Source: Thermoflexus sp. (GTDB lineage: Bacteria > Chloroflexota > Anaerolineae > Thermoflexales > Thermoflexaceae). Taken from it: a stretch of 45,553 nucleotides of DNA. Below are positions 7,299-15,420 of this stretch, piece after piece (position 1 is the first letter of the stretch; the number at the start of each line of letters is the position of its first letter). The translations under genes were made by a program, and so were the position numbers. The stretch covers positions 1-45,553 of the forward strand of contig NZ_DAOUCJ010000007.1 in NCBI RefSeq assembly GCF_034432235.1. Reading direction: 5' to 3'. The notes under the pieces are model-generated. The model was not told the DNA's origin. It saw nothing but the letters and a program-made list of their open reading frames with translations, and searched no databases.

Positions 7299-8365
7299 TC
7301 CGGGTGGATGATCCGGAAGCCCTCGCTCTTCTGGAAGCCCTGGTTCGCTTTCCCAGTCCCTCGGGGGCCGAAGGGGAGGCGGCCGCGTTCCTCACCCGCT
7401 GGATGATGGCGCACGGATTCGAGGCCTGGGTGGATGAGGCCGGCAACGCCGTGGGAAGCATGGGGGAAGGCCCCCGGACCCTCCTGCTTCTGGGGCACCT
7501 GGACACGGCCCCGGGGGAGATCCCGGTGCGGGTGGAGAACGGTCGCCTGTATGGCCGGGGAGCGGTCGATGCGAAGGGTCCGCTGGCGGCGGCGGCCGTC
7601 GCGGTCGCCCGGGTGGGCGCTCGACCGGGGTGGCGATGGGTGGTGGTCGGCGCGGTGGAAGAGGAAGCCGCCACCTCTCGCGGCGCGCGCCATCTCTTGC
7701 AAACATGGTCCCCTCCCGATATGGTCCTGATCCTCGAGCCCAGCGGGGCCGACGCCATCACCCTGGGCTACAAAGGTCGGATGCTCCTTCATCTCCGCCT
7801 CGAAGCGCCCAACCGCCACACGGCTATCCCGGAGCCGAACCCGGCGGAACGGCTGGTGGATCTGTGGATCACCCTTCGGGAGCGCGCCCGGGCCGCTTCC
7901 TCCGGGAACCGCATCTTTGAGCAGATCACCCCTTCTCTTCGCCGGATCCAGGCGGATGGGGACGGCCTCCGGGAATGGGCGGAGATGACCGTGGGGTTCC
8001 GACTGCCGGAGGCCTGGCCGCCGGAGCGATGGCGGGAGGCGATCCGACCGATCCTGGATACGGCAGGGGCAACCTGGCGGACCGAGGGGGAAGAGCCCGC
8101 GTGGCGGGCTTCCGCCGACACCCCACTGGTGCGGGCGTTGCTCGCCGGGATCCGGGGGGAAGGGCTCCACCCCCGCTTTCTCTTAAAATCCGGGACCTCG
8201 GACATGAACGTCGTGGGGCCAGCCTGGCGCTGCCCGATCGCCGCCTATGGGCCGGGCGATGCCCGACTGGATCACACCCCGGAGGAGCACATGGAGCTGA
8301 CCGAATACGTAACCGGAATTCGCGTGCTGACGCGGGCGCTGGAATGGATCGCTGCGCAAGCGTAG
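7295..8365 (+). CDS. lysK: LysK, LysW-lysine hydrolase
   Basis: A 356-residue M20-family metallopeptidase that releases free lysine from LysW. Metal and catalytic signatures are GHLDTAPGE with His68 and Asp70, a second acidic region GRGAVDAKGPL (~90-100), and VVGAVEEEAATSRGARHL with the catalytic Glu pair. SGTSDMNV is seen near residue 305, and the C-terminal GDARLDHTPEEHME supplies the last His ligand. ATG 7295 overlaps the lysJ stop. The open frame runs further upstream inside lysJ but without relevant similarity. Confidence 0.93.
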   Translation: MIRVDDPEALALLEALVRFPSPSGAEGEAAAFLTRWMMAHGFEAWVDEAGNAVGSMGEGPRTLLLLGHLDTAPGEIPVRVENGRLYGRGAVDAKGPLAAAAVAVARVGARPGWRWVVVGAVEEEAATSRGARHLLQTWSPPDMVLILEPSGADAITLGYKGRMLLHLRLEAPNRHTAIPEPNPAERLVDLWITLRERARAASSGNRIFEQITPSLRRIQADGDGLREWAEMTVGFRLPEAWPPERWREAIRPILDTAGATWRTEGEEPAWRASADTPLVRALLAGIRGEGLHPRFLLKSGTSDMNVVGPAWRCPIAAYGPGDARLDHTPEEHMELTEYVTGIRVLTRALEWIAAQA

Positions 8366-8448
8366 AGGCGCAAAGGGGATCCGCCCCATCGGGGAGGGCG
8401 TGAAGCGATCTCCCCAACCTCCAAACCCCAGGAAGGGAGGCAACCACC

Positions 8449-9642
8449 ATGCCGCTGGATCACTTTTATATCATCGAATCCACCCTTCGCGAAGGGGAGC
8501 AATTCGTAGGAGCCCATTTTTCTACCGAGGACAAGATCCGCATCGCCCACGCCCTGGACGAGTTCGGGGTGGAATATATTGAGCTGACCAACCCCTCGGC
8601 CTCACCGAAGAGCTTTGAAGATTGCCGCGTCATCGCCCGTCTGGGGTTGCGTTGCAAAGTGCTGACGCATATCCGCTGCCACCTGGAGGACGCCAGGCGG
8701 GCGCTGGAGACCGGCGTGGACGGGATCGATGTGGTCATTGGGGTCTCCTCGTATCTGCGGGCCTTCAGCCACGGCATGAGCGTGGAGGAGATCATCGACC
8801 GGGCTGCGGAGGTGCTGACGTTCATCCGGGAGCAGGCTCCCCATATCGAGCTTCGCTTCTCCACCGAGGATACTTTCCGCAGCGATCCGGCAGATCTCCT
8901 GCGCGTATATCTGGCGATCGATCGGCTGGGAGTGGTGAACCGGCTGGGGATCGCCGACACGGTGGGCATCGCGACCCCCAGCCAGGTGGCCTGGCTGGTC
9001 GGCACCCTGCGACGGCTGACCCGGGCGGACATCGAATTCCATGGCCACAACGATACGGGGTGCGCCATCGCCAACGCCTTCGCCGCTCTCGAGGCCGGCG
9101 CGACCCACATCGATACCACCGTCCTGGGCATTGGGGAGCGCAACGGCATCACCCCGCTGGGAGGCTTCATCGCGCGGATGTATACCATTAACCGGGATCT
9201 GGTGCGGCGCAAGTATAACCTGAGGAAGCTGCGCGAGATCGAACAGATGGTGGCCGAGATGGTGGGGGTGGAGATCCCTTTCAACAATTACATCACCGGG
9301 ATGGCCGCTTTCACCCACAAGGCCGGCATCCACGCCAAGGCCATCCTGAACAACCCGGAGACCTATGAGGCGCTGGACCCCCAGGACTTCGGGATGACCC
9401 GTTACATCTCCATTGCGCACCGGCTGACCGGATGGAACGCCGTGAAGGCGCGGGCCGAGCAGCTGGGGCTGAACCTGAGCGATGAACAGATCCGGGAGGT
9501 CACCGCTCACATCAAGGCCCTGGCGGATGAGAAGCGGATCACCCTGGAGGATGTGGACGAGATGCTGCGGCGCTGGGCCGGAGGGGAGGCGGCTTCCATG
9601 TCGCCCCCGCTGCATGCTCCGGCGCCTTCGCGATCCGACTGA
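8449..9642 (+). CDS. hcs: Homocitrate synthase
   Basis: A 397-residue DRE-TIM metallolyase. It condenses 2-oxoglutarate with acetyl-CoA to homocitrate, the committed step of the AAA pathway. The active-site start ESTLREGEQFVGAHFS, the IEFHGHNDTGCAIAN metal-binding His pair, GIGERNGITPLGGF and AFTHKAGIHAKAIL are all present. The Arg of TLREGEQF is the conserved catalytic arginine. The last ~20 residues are low in complexity. AGGGAGG precedes the ATG. In other organisms this enzyme is lysine feedback-inhibited, so this operon may be controlled at both the RNA and enzyme level. Confidence 0.93.
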   Translation: MPLDHFYIIESTLREGEQFVGAHFSTEDKIRIAHALDEFGVEYIELTNPSASPKSFEDCRVIARLGLRCKVLTHIRCHLEDARRALETGVDGIDVVIGVSSYLRAFSHGMSVEEIIDRAAEVLTFIREQAPHIELRFSTEDTFRSDPADLLRVYLAIDRLGVVNRLGIADTVGIATPSQVAWLVGTLRRLTRADIEFHGHNDTGCAIANAFAALEAGATHIDTTVLGIGERNGITPLGGFIARMYTINRDLVRRKYNLRKLREIEQMVAEMVGVEIPFNNYITGMAAFTHKAGIHAKAILNNPETYEALDPQDFGMTRYISIAHRLTGWNAVKARAEQLGLNLSDEQIREVTAHIKALADEKRITLEDVDEMLRRWAGGEAASMSPPLHAPAPSRSD

Positions 9643-9671
9643 TGGACGAAGGCAAAGGGAGGGAGAGGACA

Positions 9672-11000
9672 ATGGGACCGCAGACCTTCGCGCAGAAAGC
9701 GATCGCCCGGGCAGCCGGCCGCCCGGAGGTCACCGTCGGCGAGATCGTGGATGTGCGGCCGGACTGGATCCTGAGCCATGATAACACGGCCGCCATCGCC
9801 CAGATGTTCTACCGCCTCGGGTTGAGGCGCGTGAAGGATCCCGATCGGCTGGTCATCACCCTGGACCACGCGGTCCCGCCCCCGACTCCGCGCCACGCCC
9901 AGAACCACGCCGAGATCCGGCGCTTTGTGGCGGAGCAGGGCATCCGCCATTTCTTCGAGGCCGGGCGAGGGATCTGCCATCAGGTGCTCAGCGAGGAGGC
10001 CCTGGTGCTACCCGGCCAGATGATCCTGGGGGCCGACAGCCACACCACCCATTTCGGCTGGATGGGGGCCTTCGGAGCTGGCGTGGGGCGCAGCGAGGTG
10101 CTGGCCCTCTGGGCCACCGGCGAGCTCTGGCTTCGAGTGCCCGAAAGCATCCGGATCACCCTGGAGGGCCGTCTGCCCTTCGGCGTGACGGCCAAGGATC
10201 TCTGCCTGCGGATCTTCCGGGATCTGGGGGCCGATGGCGGGTTGTATCGTTCCGTGGAATTCGCTGGCAACATCTCCGCCCTCTCCATCGAGAGCCGCAT
10301 GGTGATCGCCAACTTCATGGCCGAGTTCGGGGCCAAGAACGCATACCTCCCCCCAGATGATTCCGTCTTCGAGTGGCTGGCCCTCCGCCGGGCCCGGCGC
10401 ACCGGCGAGCCCGTGGAGGCGGTCCGTGAAGGCATCGCGGCGAACGCCCTGTATCCGGATCGGGATGCGGTCTATGAGGCCGAGTATCACTACCGGCTGG
10501 ACGAGCTGGAGCCTATGGTGGCATGTCCCCATTCGGTGGACCATGTGAAGCCGCTGCGAGAGGTGGCCGGCGTCCGGGTGGATCTGGCCTTCATCGGCAC
10601 CTGCACCAACGGGCGGCTGGAGGACATCGCCGCCGCGGCGGCGATCCTGCGCGGGCGACGGATCGCCCCGAACGTGCGGCTGCTGGTGATCCCCGCCTCC
10701 AGCGAGGTGCTCCAGGAGGCCCTCCGACGGGGCTACCTCGAGGTCCTGATCCAGGCGGGAGCCATGATCGGGGTCCCCGGTTGCGGCCCATGCATGGGCA
10801 ACCATATGGGCATCCCGGCTCCCGGGGAGGTGGTGATCTCATCGGGAAGCCGGAACTTCCGGGGACGGATGGGGACGCCGGACGCGGAGATCTACCTGGC
10901 CAGCCCGGCGGTCGTCGCCGCCAGCGCCCTGCGGGGAAGGATCACCGATCCCCGGGAGGTGCTGGAAGGCGAGGCCGTCGGCCACTGTTCTCCGCTCTGA
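9672..11000 (+). CDS. lysT: Homoaconitase large subunit
   Basis: A 442-residue aconitase-family subunit. It isomerises homocitrate to homoisocitrate with the small subunit LysU. The 4Fe-4S ligands are Cys311 (IGTCTNGR), Cys371 and Cys374 (PGCGPCMG), and GADSHTTHFG carries substrate-binding residues. Two starts are possible: ATG 9642, which overlaps the preceding stop, or ATG 9672 preceded by AGGGAGGGAGAGG. I prefer 9672, since QTFAQKAIARAAGR is the usual N-terminus. Its stop lies 4 bp from the stop of a convergent DUF4058 gene, which separates it from lysU. Confidence 0.92.
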   Translation: MGPQTFAQKAIARAAGRPEVTVGEIVDVRPDWILSHDNTAAIAQMFYRLGLRRVKDPDRLVITLDHAVPPPTPRHAQNHAEIRRFVAEQGIRHFFEAGRGICHQVLSEEALVLPGQMILGADSHTTHFGWMGAFGAGVGRSEVLALWATGELWLRVPESIRITLEGRLPFGVTAKDLCLRIFRDLGADGGLYRSVEFAGNISALSIESRMVIANFMAEFGAKNAYLPPDDSVFEWLALRRARRTGEPVEAVREGIAANALYPDRDAVYEAEYHYRLDELEPMVACPHSVDHVKPLREVAGVRVDLAFIGTCTNGRLEDIAAAAAILRGRRIAPNVRLLVIPASSEVLQEALRRGYLEVLIQAGAMIGVPGCGPCMGNHMGIPAPGEVVISSGSRNFRGRMGTPDAEIYLASPAVVAASALRGRITDPREVLEGEAVGHCSPL

Positions 11001-11004
11001 TCGC

Positions 11005-11835
11005 TCAACCCGACCCGAAATCCCCCGGGGGAGACCCAGACCGATGGGCTTGTTGGGCCAGCCAGTCCCGAATTCGTGTCTGCACCCAGGCGGCATCCGC
11101 GGGCGGGAGGGGCGGGGGCGGGATCGGACCCGTGTAATCGATCTGGTCTGCGTATCGGGCCCGATCGTAGACTTCATCCAGCACCTGTTGCAGGTCGAGG
11201 GGGGCATCGGGGAATGGCGGCCGCAGGGGCACCGCCACCACCGGCAATCGATCCCGCAGATCGATGAACCAGACCAGCACACCCGGCTGATGGGGCCGAT
11301 AGAGGATCACCGCATAATCGCTACGCCCTGCCACAGGCTCCGCCCGATCCCCGCCCCGCAACAGATCGATCTCCAGCCAGTTCGCGCCGCCCTGCAACAA
11401 CAGACGGCGCTTCTCCAGCATCGCCTGTTGCCCCCGGGATCCCTTCACCTTGTTCGCTGGCGACAACACTTCGATCGCCGTTACGACCTGATGGGAGCGC
11501 GCGTCCCGGATTTCCAGGTAATAATCCCGGATTTCAGGCTCGATCCATGTTTCCACCACCGCAGGTGTAGCAATCGCCGGTCGACCGGGCCATCCAGCAG
11601 GGATCTCCCGCTCCTGTGGAGCTCGCGTCACAATTACATCGGGAATCAGAGCCCGATAGCCCGGATCCTCTATCGGCGAGGTCACATAAACGCGTTGTTC
11701 CACACGAACATAGAAATGAGGGGCAAGCAACGGCGCGAGATAAGCCCGTATCCCCTCGATCAAGCCATGATGGACATCCGGCCACAGCGTCGGGTCTTCC
11801 AGATATGGATCCATTCCCGGGAAGGGCGAAGGCAT
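11005..11835 (-). CDS. DUF4058 family protein
   Basis: A 276-residue protein beginning MPSPFPGMDPYLEDPTLWPD, the signature start of DUF4058. IEVLSPANKVKGSRGQQAML and NWLEIDLLRGG in the middle are also typical and resemble the acidic/basic layout of PD-(D/E)XK-like folds, though I cannot show nuclease activity. The C-terminal part (PLDLQQVLDEVYDRARYADQ) is as expected. GGAGGTGAGGC lies just before the ATG. It runs against the lysine operon, between lysT and lysU. Function is unknown. These genes occur scattered in Chloroflexota and cyanobacteria and probably move between sites. Confidence 0.85.
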   Translation of the reverse strand: MPSPFPGMDPYLEDPTLWPDVHHGLIEGIRAYLAPLLAPHFYVRVEQRVYVTSPIEDPGYRALIPDVIVTRAPQEREIPAGWPGRPAIATPAVVETWIEPEIRDYYLEIRDARSHQVVTAIEVLSPANKVKGSRGQQAMLEKRRLLLQGGANWLEIDLLRGGDRAEPVAGRSDYAVILYRPHQPGVLVWFIDLRDRLPVVAVPLRPPFPDAPLDLQQVLDEVYDRARYADQIDYTGPIPPPPLPPADAAWVQTRIRDWLAQQAHRSGSPPGDFGSG

Positions 11836-11902
11836 GCCTCACCTCCACAAAAAACCGGGGCCGCCGTATGCCATTCCAGGATCCAGGCAGCCTGTATCCC
11901 AG

Positions 11903-11911
11903 ATTGTATCA
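11903..11911 (-). promoter_or_regulatory. Extended -10 promoter for the DUF4058 gene
   Basis: On the minus strand TGATACAAT matches the extended -10 pattern TGnTATAAT. No clear -35 is visible. The start codon is about 60 bp downstream. Confidence 0.45.
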
Positions 11912-11943
11912 CCAGCGTTGAGATCTAGCCGCCGGGTTCAGTT

Positions 11944-11949
11944 TATGAT
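11944..11949 (+). promoter_or_regulatory. Possible -10 element for lysU
   Basis: TATGAT lies 58 bp before the lysU start. The nearest -35-like TTGAGA (11918-11923) is 20 bp away, longer than ideal. Because a convergent gene separates lysU from lysT, lysU needs either its own promoter or long read-through. Confidence 0.35.
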
Positions 11950-12006
11950 AGCCAGATCGAAGAGCTGCAAGTCGGAAAACGAACGATCCAGCCTGCGGAG
12001 GTCCCC

Positions 12007-12534
12007 ATGCGTTTGCGCGGACGCGTCTGGAAGTATGGAGATCACATCAACACCGATGTCATCTTCCCCGGCAAATACACTTACACGATCACCGATCCGG
12101 CGGAGATGGCTCGCCATGCGCTGGAGGATCTGGACCCGGCGTTCGCCCGGGAAGTTCGGCCGGGAGACATCATCGTGGCCGGCCGCAACTGGGGGTGTGG
12201 GTCCTCCCGGGAGCAGGCGGTGATCGCCCTGAAAGCCGCCGGGGTGCGAGCGATCATCGCCAAATCCTTCGCCCGCATCTACTTCCGCAACGCCATCAAC
12301 AACGGCCTGTTGCCGATCGTGTGTCCAGAGGCCGTCGACGCTATCGAGCCGGGCGAGGAGATCGAGATCGACTTGGAGACCGGCACTATCCATTGCCGGA
12401 CCGGCGTCTTTCCCTTCCCGCCCCTTTCCCCAACCGTCCGGGCGATCCTGGAAGCCGGAGGCCTGATCCCGATGCTCTGCCGCCGCCTGGGCCTGCCCAT
12501 CCCTTCCGGGCTCTTCCCCTCCCAGGAAGGTTAG
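12007..12534 (+). CDS. lysU: Homoaconitase small subunit
   Basis: A 175-residue aconitase swivel-domain (LeuD-like) protein that pairs with LysT. It has GDHINTDVIFPGKYTYTI near the N-terminus, the substrate-recognition segment AGRNWGCGSSREQAVIALKA and FARIYFRNAINNGLLPI, all typical of the family. The YTYT region in place of the LeuD equivalents fits a homoaconitase-type enzyme. CGGAGGT lies at 11996-12002. It is separated from lysT by an opposing gene and appears to have its own weak promoter. No lysine gene follows; a convergent membrane-protein gene ends 45 bp later. Confidence 0.9.
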   Translation: MRLRGRVWKYGDHINTDVIFPGKYTYTITDPAEMARHALEDLDPAFAREVRPGDIIVAGRNWGCGSSREQAVIALKAAGVRAIIAKSFARIYFRNAINNGLLPIVCPEAVDAIEPGEEIEIDLETGTIHCRTGVFPFPPLSPTVRAILEAGGLIPMLCRRLGLPIPSGLFPSQEG

Positions 12535-12579
12535 CGCGGGGGATCCGGCCAGCTCCCACCCGCGTGGGCGGGGGTCTCA

Positions 12580-14856
12580 TCACAGCCGACACTTGCCAGA
12601 TCCGGGAGCGGGATCCCGACGGCCGTGGCGGGCGAGGTGGGCCAGCAGGACGCCCCCCAGGGCGGCCATCGCCAGCATCAGGCCCAGCGTTAGAGAGGCC
12701 GGCTGAAAGCGAAACACCAGATCGTGCGCTCCCGGGGGGACGAAGACCCCACGGAACGCGAAATTGGTCCGATAGATCGGGATAGGGCGCCCGTCCAGAA
12801 AGGCCTGCCATCCCGGATAGAAGACCTCGCTGAGCATGAGCAACGCCGGCGCATCCGTTTCCACATGGAGCTCCAGCCGGTTGGGCTCGATGCGCAACAG
12901 CTCGATGCGGCCCTTCCCTTCCCCATGGAGAAGCGGGCCGTTTTCCACCACCGCCACCCGCTCGGGAGCGAAATCCGGGGCCAGCACACGGGGCAGCGCT
13001 TCCGCCTGAGCGCCCACGACCTCCGTCCGGTAGACCAGCCAGGCCCGGGGGAGCGCACCGGTATGCAGGTGCACATCCACCTGGGGATCTCCCACAAACA
13101 CCGGCCAGATCCCCTCCCCGCCCGGCGGATGCCCCTTTGGCACCACGATGTATTTCACCCCCAGCATTCGATAGGCCGGCGCCGTTCGATGCGGGATCAT
13201 CCAGTATAGGCTGGGGAACGCTCGCAGGTTCATCGGGTTCCCGCTTCCCAAAGGGGTATCGAACCCGGCGACCTGGAGGGCGTTCGGGGGCCACAGGCCC
13301 CACGCGGACGGATCGACATCCACCCGGAACCATCCGGGATCGGACCGCAGGAAGGCGAGGGCCTGGGGATGAACGAAGCCTTCCAGCGGGGAGCGCCCCT
13401 CGATCTCAGCGGGGGCGCTCACCATCAGATGCTCCCCCAGGAGAAGCGCCAGGGCGATCCAGCGACCCCGTCGGGACGGCATTCGATACACTCCGATCAG
13501 GCCCAGCGCCCATGCGGTGGCGAGGGCCAGCCCCATGAGCGCCCGTTCCCGGGGGATCCCGGGCGGGGCGATCCGAGCGAGCAGCGGGATCGCTCCGATC
13601 AGCCCTCCGGCGATGAGGAGAACACACGTCAGATTCCAGAACCGCCGGCGATGCTCCAGGCCCCAGGCCGCCAGAACGGCAAGGGCGAAGCTCAGCAGGA
13701 ACACCGCACGCGCCGTTTTCCATGCCAGACCGAAGACAGGCAGGGAAGACAGCAGCACATAGAGGGGGGAAGCACGACCGAGCGCCAGCCCCAGCCCCAG
13801 CAGCCCGATGGATAGAAGCATCCCTACGGCTCGCCCCTTTGGAGGGCGAAAGGCCCCGAAGACCGCCAGGGCCAGCGCCCCAGCTCCGATATATCCCGTC
13901 TCAACCCGCCCCCGATGGGCAGACCACCATTCCGACGCGTTCCGGCCATGGATGAGGGGGGAAAGCAGATCCAGGAGATCCTCCCAGGCCATCTCGTAGC
14001 CATGTCGCTGTTCCAGCGGCACGACCGCTCGTTCCGTCATGGGCAGGCGCTCGATCGCCGGAACCAGCATCGGGGCGGCGAGGAGGATCCCCAGCGCCAT
14101 CGCCGCCATTCCCCGCAGCCAACGTCGGAAAAGGGATCCCGGCCCCGGCATCAGCAGCATCCCCACCGCGGCTCCCATCAGCGCGTAGGAAACGGCCTGC
14201 CCGTGCCCGCTGAAGACCATCATGGCGATCGCGACGCCGCCCCGAAGCAAGCGCACCGGCGCCCCGGGCCGCATGCTCTGCTCCAGCCCCAGCAGCGCCC
14301 ACGGGAACCCGGCCATCGCCTCGCTGATCTGGGGATGACCCACATGGACTACAAAGGGGGAGGAGAACATATACGCCAGGCTGCCGGCCAGCGCCGACGG
14401 CGGCGAGACCCGAATCCATCGAGATCGGGAAAGCAGGTGAAGCATGCCGAGGCCCGCCCAGAGGGTCGGCAGCATGGCACGCCAGAGCACCGCCTCGATG
14501 GGGAGGGGATCCAGAGCGAACAGCGGGCCGTTCCAGGGGTTGAAGAGACCGAACTGCCCTTCCGCAAAGATCGGATCGCCGCCCAGCAAACGGGGGTTCC
14601 AGAGGGGAAAACGCCCGCGGCGCACCTCGGCAGCCACGAACGCCCAGATCGGATATAGCTGACCCCAGAGATCGCCCCCTCCCCGCGGCAAATAAATGCC
14701 CGCCCCGACCACCGGCCAGAAGAACAGAAGATGGGCCAGCGCTACCAGGGCGCTCATCCGCGCCCGGGATCGGGTTTCCGACCGCCGGGCCCAGCGGGCC
14801 TGGATCCAAAAAAGGAGGGCGATGTAAAGATCAAAGGCGAGAAGGGCGACCCGCAT
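12580..14856 (-). CDS. YfhO-family membrane protein (GT-C glycosyltransferase-like)
   Basis: A 758-residue protein with about a dozen hydrophobic segments, and a soluble C-terminal domain followed by a last membrane segment (~725-750). YfhO-type features are LPRGGGDLWGQLYPIWAF, FPLWNPRLLGGDPIFAEGQF near the N-terminus and FYPGWQAFLDGRPIPIYRTN in the C-terminal part. Family members are linked to glycosylation of envelope polymers; the substrate here is unknown. I use ATG 14856; TTG 14865 is in frame three codons upstream. No ribosome-binding site is obvious. A 9-bp inverted repeat ends 12 bp before the start. Confidence 0.82.
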   Translation of the reverse strand: MRVALLAFDLYIALLFWIQARWARRSETRSRARMSALVALAHLLFFWPVVGAGIYLPRGGGDLWGQLYPIWAFVAAEVRRGRFPLWNPRLLGGDPIFAEGQFGLFNPWNGPLFALDPLPIEAVLWRAMLPTLWAGLGMLHLLSRSRWIRVSPPSALAGSLAYMFSSPFVVHVGHPQISEAMAGFPWALLGLEQSMRPGAPVRLLRGGVAIAMMVFSGHGQAVSYALMGAAVGMLLMPGPGSLFRRWLRGMAAMALGILLAAPMLVPAIERLPMTERAVVPLEQRHGYEMAWEDLLDLLSPLIHGRNASEWWSAHRGRVETGYIGAGALALAVFGAFRPPKGRAVGMLLSIGLLGLGLALGRASPLYVLLSSLPVFGLAWKTARAVFLLSFALAVLAAWGLEHRRRFWNLTCVLLIAGGLIGAIPLLARIAPPGIPRERALMGLALATAWALGLIGVYRMPSRRGRWIALALLLGEHLMVSAPAEIEGRSPLEGFVHPQALAFLRSDPGWFRVDVDPSAWGLWPPNALQVAGFDTPLGSGNPMNLRAFPSLYWMIPHRTAPAYRMLGVKYIVVPKGHPPGGEGIWPVFVGDPQVDVHLHTGALPRAWLVYRTEVVGAQAEALPRVLAPDFAPERVAVVENGPLLHGEGKGRIELLRIEPNRLELHVETDAPALLMLSEVFYPGWQAFLDGRPIPIYRTNFAFRGVFVPPGAHDLVFRFQPASLTLGLMLAMAALGGVLLAHLARHGRRDPAPGSGKCRL

Positions 14857-14868
14857 GGAATTCAATGA

Positions 14869-14967
14869 GCAGCCTGAAAAGATCCTGAAGGATCAGCCCC
14901 CGGCCTGTCCCGGAGCTTCTTCCAACCCGATAGAGAAAAAACCACACCCTCGGCGTCCTCAGGCTGC
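14869..14967 (-). promoter_or_regulatory. Possible structured leader RNA of the YfhO-type gene
   Basis: GCAGCCTGA at 14869-14877 is perfectly complementary to TCAGGCTGC at 14959-14967, enclosing about 80 bases. Inside, GATCC/GGATC at 14881-14894 makes a tetraloop hairpin. On the minus strand this folded unit would end 12 bases before the ATG. I do not recognise a known riboswitch. Together with 14857-15069 this stretch has no convincing gene. Confidence 0.35.
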
Positions 14968-15069
14968 CAGGAAGAGGCCCACCGCATGATGACCAGAATC
15001 TTCCATCCTCAGGAGCCAGGCTGGGCCCGGAAGCCTCCGCGAGGGGGCCAGCGACGCCCGCTCGCGCAG

Positions 15070-15357
15070 CTATCCTTTCACCCGGCGGATGAACTCCTCA
15101 ATGGGGATGGCCGGCAGCGTCATGATCTTCACGCTGCCCCGGGAGGCCAGCTCCACCGAGACCCGGGCCACCGTCTCGTTGTCCGGCGCCTCCACAATGT
15201 TGACGAAATCATAGGGTCCCAGCACCGCATACTGAGCCAGGACCTTCACTCCCATCGCCTCGACTTCGCGATTCACCTCCAGGATGCGCTCGGGGCGCTC
15301 CTTAATGGTCTCCGCGCCCTCATCGGTCAGGGTGCTGAGCATAATATAGATCGCCAT
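15070..15357 (-). CDS. GYD domain-containing protein
   Basis: A 95-residue protein starting MAIYIMLSTLTDEGAETIKE and continuing to VLAQYAVLGPYDFVNIVEAP. This is the GYD family pattern (here G-P-Y-D in place of G-x-Y-D), a small ferredoxin-like fold of unknown role. GGGGAGGCGG lies before the ATG. It stands between the YfhO-type gene and two exported envelope proteins on the same strand. Its substrate or partner cannot be inferred. Confidence 0.88.
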   Translation of the reverse strand: MAIYIMLSTLTDEGAETIKERPERILEVNREVEAMGVKVLAQYAVLGPYDFVNIVEAPDNETVARVSVELASRGSVKIMTLPAIPIEEFIRRVKG

Positions 15358-15420
15358 GGCCGCCTCCCCTTTTTTGAGCCTATGCTCGAGTGGGAAATCG
15401 GATCGCCTTCCCTCTTCAGC

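Noticed and set aside
12555..12568. CCCAC/GTGGG hairpin between lysU and the YfhO-type gene as a terminator
   Set aside because: Only 5 bp, no T-tract; too weak to annotate.
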